Below, in pieces: positions 6,201-8,339 of a DNA stretch of 8,339 nucleotides. Origin of the DNA: CAVLCC01 sp963661535 (GTDB lineage: Bacteria; Actinomycetota; Coriobacteriia; Coriobacteriales; CADBOM01); assembly GCA_963661535.1 (NCBI GenBank), contig CAVLCC010000065.1:1-8339 (forward strand), written 5' to 3'. The notes under the pieces were generated by a model that was not told where the DNA came from, did not search any database, and was given only the letters and a program-made list of their open reading frames with translations. Every line of letters begins with the position of its first letter. The stretch's first letter is position 1. Made by a program: the position numbers and the translations under genes.

Positions 6201-8339
6201 AGGCGGCCGCGGCGTTCGTGCCGTCGTAGTAGTAGCCGGAGAACTTCACGCCCTTCAGGTCCACCGTCACGCCCGCGGGGACGGTCAGCTGCATAGAGCC
6301 AGCTGCCGTGTCTGCGTTGCCGAAGTAGATCACCGGCTCGGCGGCGTCCGAATACGACGGATTGCCGTCGGCGTCCACGAAGGGGTTTTCAGCGGCCGAG
6401 GTCGGGTTCAAGATGTTGCGCACCGTGCAGCTTGCCGCGAAGCTCACGTTGCCCGACGTGCCGTCGGCAAGCGTCGTCTTCAGGGCGTGCGTCTTCATAA
6501 TTTCGAGCGAATTGCCTGCCGTAACATGCGCTGCCGCTTCGTTTAGAGAGTCGTAGTAGGCCACAAACGCACCCGTGCCGTCGCTGCCGACCGTTTCTTT
6601 CACCACTGCGTTGCCCCAGTTGATGGCCGTGCCCGTGCCAGGAGTGGACAGGAGGTTCTTGTCCTTGTCGTTCACGAAGGCGCCCGCCAAGTTCGCGATG
6701 GTGGAGGCGTCGCCGCCGTCTGCCGTAGCGAACTGGCTGCCCGCGGTGTTGAGCGCGTCGGTCGAGCCGTAAACGCCCACCATCGCACCCGAAGCCAAAC
6801 CGGTGGCCGTAGGCACCTTGATGGTGGTGTTGGCCGAAATCCAGATGTTGGCCTCGCCGCTGGTACCCGTGTTGCCCTGCACGACAGGGGCGCCCGAGAT
6901 GTTTACGGTGGCGGTCGTCGCGCTCGCGTCGGCCATGATAGCCGCGCCGATGCTCGTAGAGCCGAGTGCTGCCTCGCAGGTGCAGGTGTTGCCCGAGATC
7001 TCGCCACCCGTGAGGTTGACCGTGCAACTAGAATCGCAGTCGATGACGCCGCCGCCGCCAGAGGTGTTGCCGGTTATCTTCATGCCGTCGCCAATCGTGA
7101 TGGTAGCGTTGCGCATGTAGACCGCGCTTCCGTGGCGTGCGGCGGTGTTGCCCGAGATCTCGCCGCCCAAAAGCTCAATGACGTTGCCGCTCGCGGTGCC
7201 GGAACTGTAGTAGGTATTGACCGCGCCGCCGACCGAGCAGGTGTTGCCCGAAATCGTGCCGCTCTCCATATGAAAAGTTCCATTTTTACTAGGCATGTAA
7301 AACACCGTGTTAGAGCAATCGCCCGCATCAATTGTCGTTGCGTATCCATTGCCCGTGACCGTGCCTCCGCAGAGCTTGAAGGTACCACTCGCGCCGATGA
7401 CGGCCACATGCCCGCCACCGTACCACTTGTTGTTGCTCGTCGCCTTGCAACCGGAGATGGTGCCGCCGAGCATCTCGATAGTGCCGTTCTGCACGTTGGC
7501 AAAGCCGCCGCCACTGGTTATAGCATCAACCGAAGTATTGTAGAAATTCTTCATCACTGTGGGCGTCTGTAGGACCGTAGTGCCATCGATACTAGTACCC
7601 ACGGCACCGTCCTTAATTGTAAGGGTTACATCGGCATTAGAAACATACACGCCAGAGTAGACTCGCGCAGTGCTTTTTCCATCAAATTTGACACCCTCAA
7701 AAACAGCTCCTGTTTTAGTAACAGATAGACGCCCTGCAGCATCAAAAGTAATTACAGGCGCATCAGCGTTGCCGTTTTTAGTCCAATCCTCGGCACTGCA
7801 CAACGGCGTATCAACATTTTTGAGTGTGAGATTAGTGCGAACTACACTCCAGTGTCCAGTTACAGAGCAGTCTTTGAAAACCTCTAAGGTGACTTTTGTG
7901 TCGGTATTAGAATTTGCTCCAAGCCAGCCTGCATACAAGGTCGCATAATACGTTGTGATGCCAGCCTGATTTGTGATTTTGCACACGTAGGCATCCTCAG
8001 AAGACGCCCAGTAGCCAGCGGAGACAGTCTGCGAGGTGTCCACGCATAGCGCGGGCGTCTTGTCGTTGCTGAAAACGTTCGCGTAGGGAATTGTGTTGAA
8101 GGCAGCATAGGTGGTACAGAACTGCTCCCCAGCCGCACAGATGGAAGTGTTCGTAGAATAGACGCCCACACGAGCCTCGGAGGTAAACGCACCCGCCACA
8201 TTAATGGCTGTGTTCATGCAAGGGCACACGTTGGCTGCGCCCGAGGGGTTCGTATTGCCGATTATCTTGATGCTACCGGAGAGCACCAGCGAGCCAGCCG
8301 TCTTCGAGTTGGTGATCTGAATCGCGCCGTAGTTTGTGG
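3265..8339 (-). CDS. Giant beta-helix repeat surface protein, putative adhesin (5' end outside window)
   Basis: The frame is open from the right window edge to TAA 3265-3267, giving 1,690 visible residues. The GTG at 8284-8286 is internal, because the 17 codons before it (ending ITNSKTAGSL) continue the repeat pattern. Residue numbers below count that GTG as 1. Short G-x-I-S-G-N-T and GGAV/GGAI units recur throughout, for example GGEISGNT (375-382, 428-435), GGTISGN (343-349) and GGAVY (1277-1281, 1371-1375). This is the pattern of right-handed parallel beta-helices and of chlamydial polymorphic membrane protein repeats. They are organised into four modules (the first only as its tail), each closed by a GVY...NDK...W cap, then a SpaA/Cna-B-like domain (1537-1673). 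A signal peptide would be in the missing 5' part. There is no LPXTG or C-terminal hydrophobic segment. Composition is far GC-richer than the neighbours. An exported adhesin is the best inference; the ligand is unknown. Confidence 0.88.
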   Translation of the reverse strand, partial: TNYGAIQITNSKTAGSLVLSGSIKIIGNTNPSGAANVCPCMNTAINVAGAFTSEARVGVYSTNTSICAAGEQFCTTYAAFNTIPYANVFSNDKTPALCVDTSQTVSAGYWASSEDAYVCKITNQAGITTYYATLYAGWLGANSNTDTKVTLEVFKDCSVTGHWSVVRTNLTLKNVDTPLCSAEDWTKNGNADAPVITFDAAGRLSVTKTGAVFEGVKFDGKSTARVYSGVYVSNADVTLTIKDGAVGTSIDGTTVLQTPTVMKNFYNTSVDAITSGGGFANVQNGTIEMLGGTISGCKATSNNKWYGGGHVAVIGASGTFKLCGGTVTGNGYATTIDAGDCSNTVFYMPSKNGTFHMESGTISGNTCSVGGAVNTYYSSGTASGNVIELLGGEISGNTAARHGSAVYMRNATITIGDGMKITGNTSGGGGVIDCDSSCTVNLTGGEISGNTCTCEAALGSTSIGAAIMADASATTATVNISGAPVVQGNTGTSGEANIWISANTTIKVPTATGLASGAMVGVYGSTDALNTAGSQFATADGGDASTIANLAGAFVNDKDKNLLSTPGTGTAINWGNAVVKETVGSDGTGAFVAYYDSLNEAAAHVTAGNSLEIMKTHALKTTLADGTSGNVSFAASCTVRNILNPTSAAENPFVDADGNPSYSDAAEPVIYFGNADTAAGSMQLTVPAGVTVDLKGVKFSGYYYDGTNAAAASTTRAQAGISVAASGTLTIADMPTLADEATKAGTLLGGAERSACATVIENFYNTSADAATCGGALRIEGNATMSSGTLSGNKANGSGWISGGAAMCVYGENGNFTMDGGTIEKQTTANGAVGDNTISVFAATFTMNKGTIQNNTGHCAGAIWVSSLVGSSTAAGTVNINGGQILNNTATNDCGAVWSNGTTTIKDCLIKGNTGNIGAVCARATYGTVKISGHTQIVGNYARSAGRGALGWFSTNTNLGSITLEGSPVIKGNTNTASNKEINLEDTSANESGTPLLKVGTLNSDAYIGMTPIAARNGSTDATKLFAYSVNADADNAGYLKAFYNQSTNDDEGYPLRGMAGDDNQVVWGTATPTVKVTETVTASDGTQTDVVHTFGGTTAIKDAFACVKELPASNVVAGKKADGVTDKDYVGYFPVECLVDTYTQTEAAPIDSSPDVKVLLTTAKTDVEDGYPYRGDAASENGRALVKRAFTGASLIPLWKNNSGANLTTRNIVFDGVSGTYSGGTASLRAFYLNNGTSLTLGSGTLIRNSNAGNAGIGGAVYIVPATSAASGSKLYIEDGAVIDSCTAAGNGGAVYGGAYSTITMEGGTISNCKSTAVSNGGAICLATSEKTAELDVATTSATTLTMSGGNITGCSANNGGGAIGIINAQVTITGTASLSGNSAPRGGAVYLCGTGTNLYGAKVMIGGNASITGNTTTNTSTGAPGAVAVYETVPAAGQIVLSGSPKIYDNWDASGETGGNQRNVFCSTDLNVGTQIQVGVQDAEGNVTGLNDDAKIGVYAKTNYNAGNTFARTVTTKSTDYENLSVFKNDKNTRLTGLASAADPYNRVVWSSTEPLTITKTIPAAVTDDTWFTVQLVNNTTGDIYRQSIKVEAGQTSGSATLVLQSGFGYTVTDVSAQSNWRYANSAAAYAGYAASEWSADATGASIGTVTLDGYSANRTLTLTTAKTSDVYASENTSVVNTITVPQN
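3268..3678 (-). other. C-terminal SpaA/Cna-B-like domain of the surface protein
   Basis: Residues 1537-1673 leave the beta-helix pattern. They read LTITKTIPAAVTDDTWFTVQ, then FGYTVTDV, a WRY segment, and end in SVVNTITVPQN. The strand order (TKTI...FTVQL...I.V..GQ...L....YTV.D...VVNT) resembles Cna-B/SpaA or DUF7601-type beta-sandwich domains, which often sit just before the cell-wall anchor in Gram-positive surface proteins. It is cysteine-free, and one counted line (3301-3360) is 40% GC, like the chromosomal neighbours. Family assignment is by motif resemblance only. Confidence 0.6.
3679..5130 (-). repeat. Beta-helix module D of the surface protein
   Basis: Residues 1053-1536. A lead-in of about 150 residues (with GYPYRG at 1154-1159) is followed by a beta-helix whose units include GGAVY (1277 and 1371) and TMEGGTISNC (1288-1297). 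The closing cap runs LSGSPKIYDN (1426-1435), IGVY (1481-1484), FKNDK (1512-1516) and VVW (1533-1535). The GC content is high in the beta-helix and drops just at the end of the module. Confidence 0.7.
5131..6612 (-). repeat. Beta-helix module C of the surface protein
   Basis: Residues 559-1052. The lead-in contains VAYYDSLNEAAAHVTAGNSL (575-594) and a GVKFSG strand (679-684). It is followed by ENFYNTSADA (744-753), beta-helix units such as SSGTLSGN (769-776), and a cap LEGSPVIKGN (947-956) ... GYPLRG (1036-1041) ... VVWG (1049-1052). The cap here lacks the exact GVY and NDK residues seen in the other modules. Confidence 0.7.
6613..8016 (-). repeat. Beta-helix module B of the surface protein
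   Basis: Residues 91-558. The lead-in contains TTYYATLYAGW (111-121) and a GVKFDG strand (198-203), followed by KNFYNTSVDA (246-255) and beta-helix units GGTISGC, GGTVTGN, SGTISGN, GGEISGN (twice) and MKITGN. The cap is ISGAPVVQGN (463-472), VGVYG (503-507), FVNDKDKNLL (537-546) and INWG (555-558). Its first half is markedly less GC-rich than its second half. Confidence 0.7.
6985..7164 (-). repeat. 21-base direct repeat encoding GEISGNT
   Basis: GGTGTTGCCCGAGATCTCGCC occurs without mismatch at 6985-7005 and at 7144-7164 when read on the + strand, 159 bases (53 codons) apart. Both copies encode GEISGNT in module B. A shorter copy of the same 5' half begins at 7240. Identity at the DNA level, not only the protein level, points to recent duplication or a recombination substrate. 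Confidence 0.7.
8017..8339 (-). repeat. Tail of beta-helix module A of the surface protein (partial)
   Basis: Upstream codons reading TNYGAIQITNSKTAG lead into LVLSGSIKIIGNTN, then a cap with RVGVYSTN (39-46) and VFSNDKTPAL (71-80). It aligns by eye with the caps of modules B and D. The body of this module, and any earlier ones, lie beyond the window edge. Confidence 0.65.

Noticed and set aside
3901..7948. Many + strand open frames opposite the surface gene
   Set aside because: They lie opposite GC-rich repetitive codons and give Arg/Pro/Ala/Val-rich or low-complexity products with no domain pattern. The - strand frame is continuous and carries clear repeat motifs.
4079..8201. Other - strand frames within the surface gene, rich in His, Arg and Gln
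   Set aside because: They are shifted readings of the same repeats, shown by periodic Gly/Arg/His patterns, and none has a credible start.
3265..8339. CRISPR-like or satellite periodicity from the recurring GTTGCCCG words
   Set aside because: The spacing is irregular, the copies are coding (Gly-Asn codons) and lie in one open frame, so they reflect protein repeats.

Overview
The window shows a Gram-positive-type chromosome segment with three substantial genes. One is an AT-richer metabolic gene on the + strand. The other two, on the - strand, are a translation-associated ABC-F ATPase and the C-terminal 1,690 residues of a giant repetitive surface protein. There is no rRNA, tRNA, CRISPR array, transposase or integrase. 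Hand counts on single 60-base lines give about 33-42% GC in the two housekeeping-type genes and up to 70% in parts of the surface protein. A stand-alone glutamate-synthase GXGXG protein beside a very long exported protein with chlamydial-Pmp-like repeats would fit a host-associated Coriobacteriia (Atopobium/Fannyhessea/Lancefieldella type) or a Firmicute. This placement is an inference from gene content and composition, not something proven by the sequence.

Layout. Bases 1-39 probably hold the last codons of an upstream gene that overlaps the start of the next one. Bases 29-754 (+) encode a 241-residue stand-alone glutamate synthase GXGXG domain protein (GltB3 type), apparently the last gene of a split glutamate synthase operon. 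Bases 755-951 are a convergent intergenic region with a 12-bp-stem hairpin and one doubtful 26-codon ORF. Bases 952-3027 (-) encode a 691-residue ABC-F protein starting at TTG. Bases 3028-3264 hold a perfect 17-bp terminator hairpin and a short open frame that looks like the tail of a lost gene. From 3265 to the right edge (-) runs one uninterrupted reading frame for the surface protein. Its true start lies outside the window; the apparent start at 8286 is an internal GTG.

The surface protein is built from tandem right-handed beta-helix modules (one tail plus three complete copies of about 470-495 residues). Each ends in a recognisable cap (xSGxPxIxGN ... GVY ... NDK ... W), and the last is followed by a 137-residue SpaA/Cna-B-like C-terminal domain. 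No LPXTG motif or C-terminal membrane segment follows. Base composition changes sharply almost exactly at the junction between the last module and the C-terminal domain (about 3705), and a second low-GC island lies in 7500-7980. This suggests the repeat part has been shuffled or imported as modules onto a resident C-terminal domain.

The three genes do not form one pathway. The glutamate synthase piece belongs to nitrogen assimilation, the ABC-F protein acts on the ribosome, and the surface protein is probably an adhesin. The adhesin and the ABC-F gene point the same way but are separated by a strong terminator.
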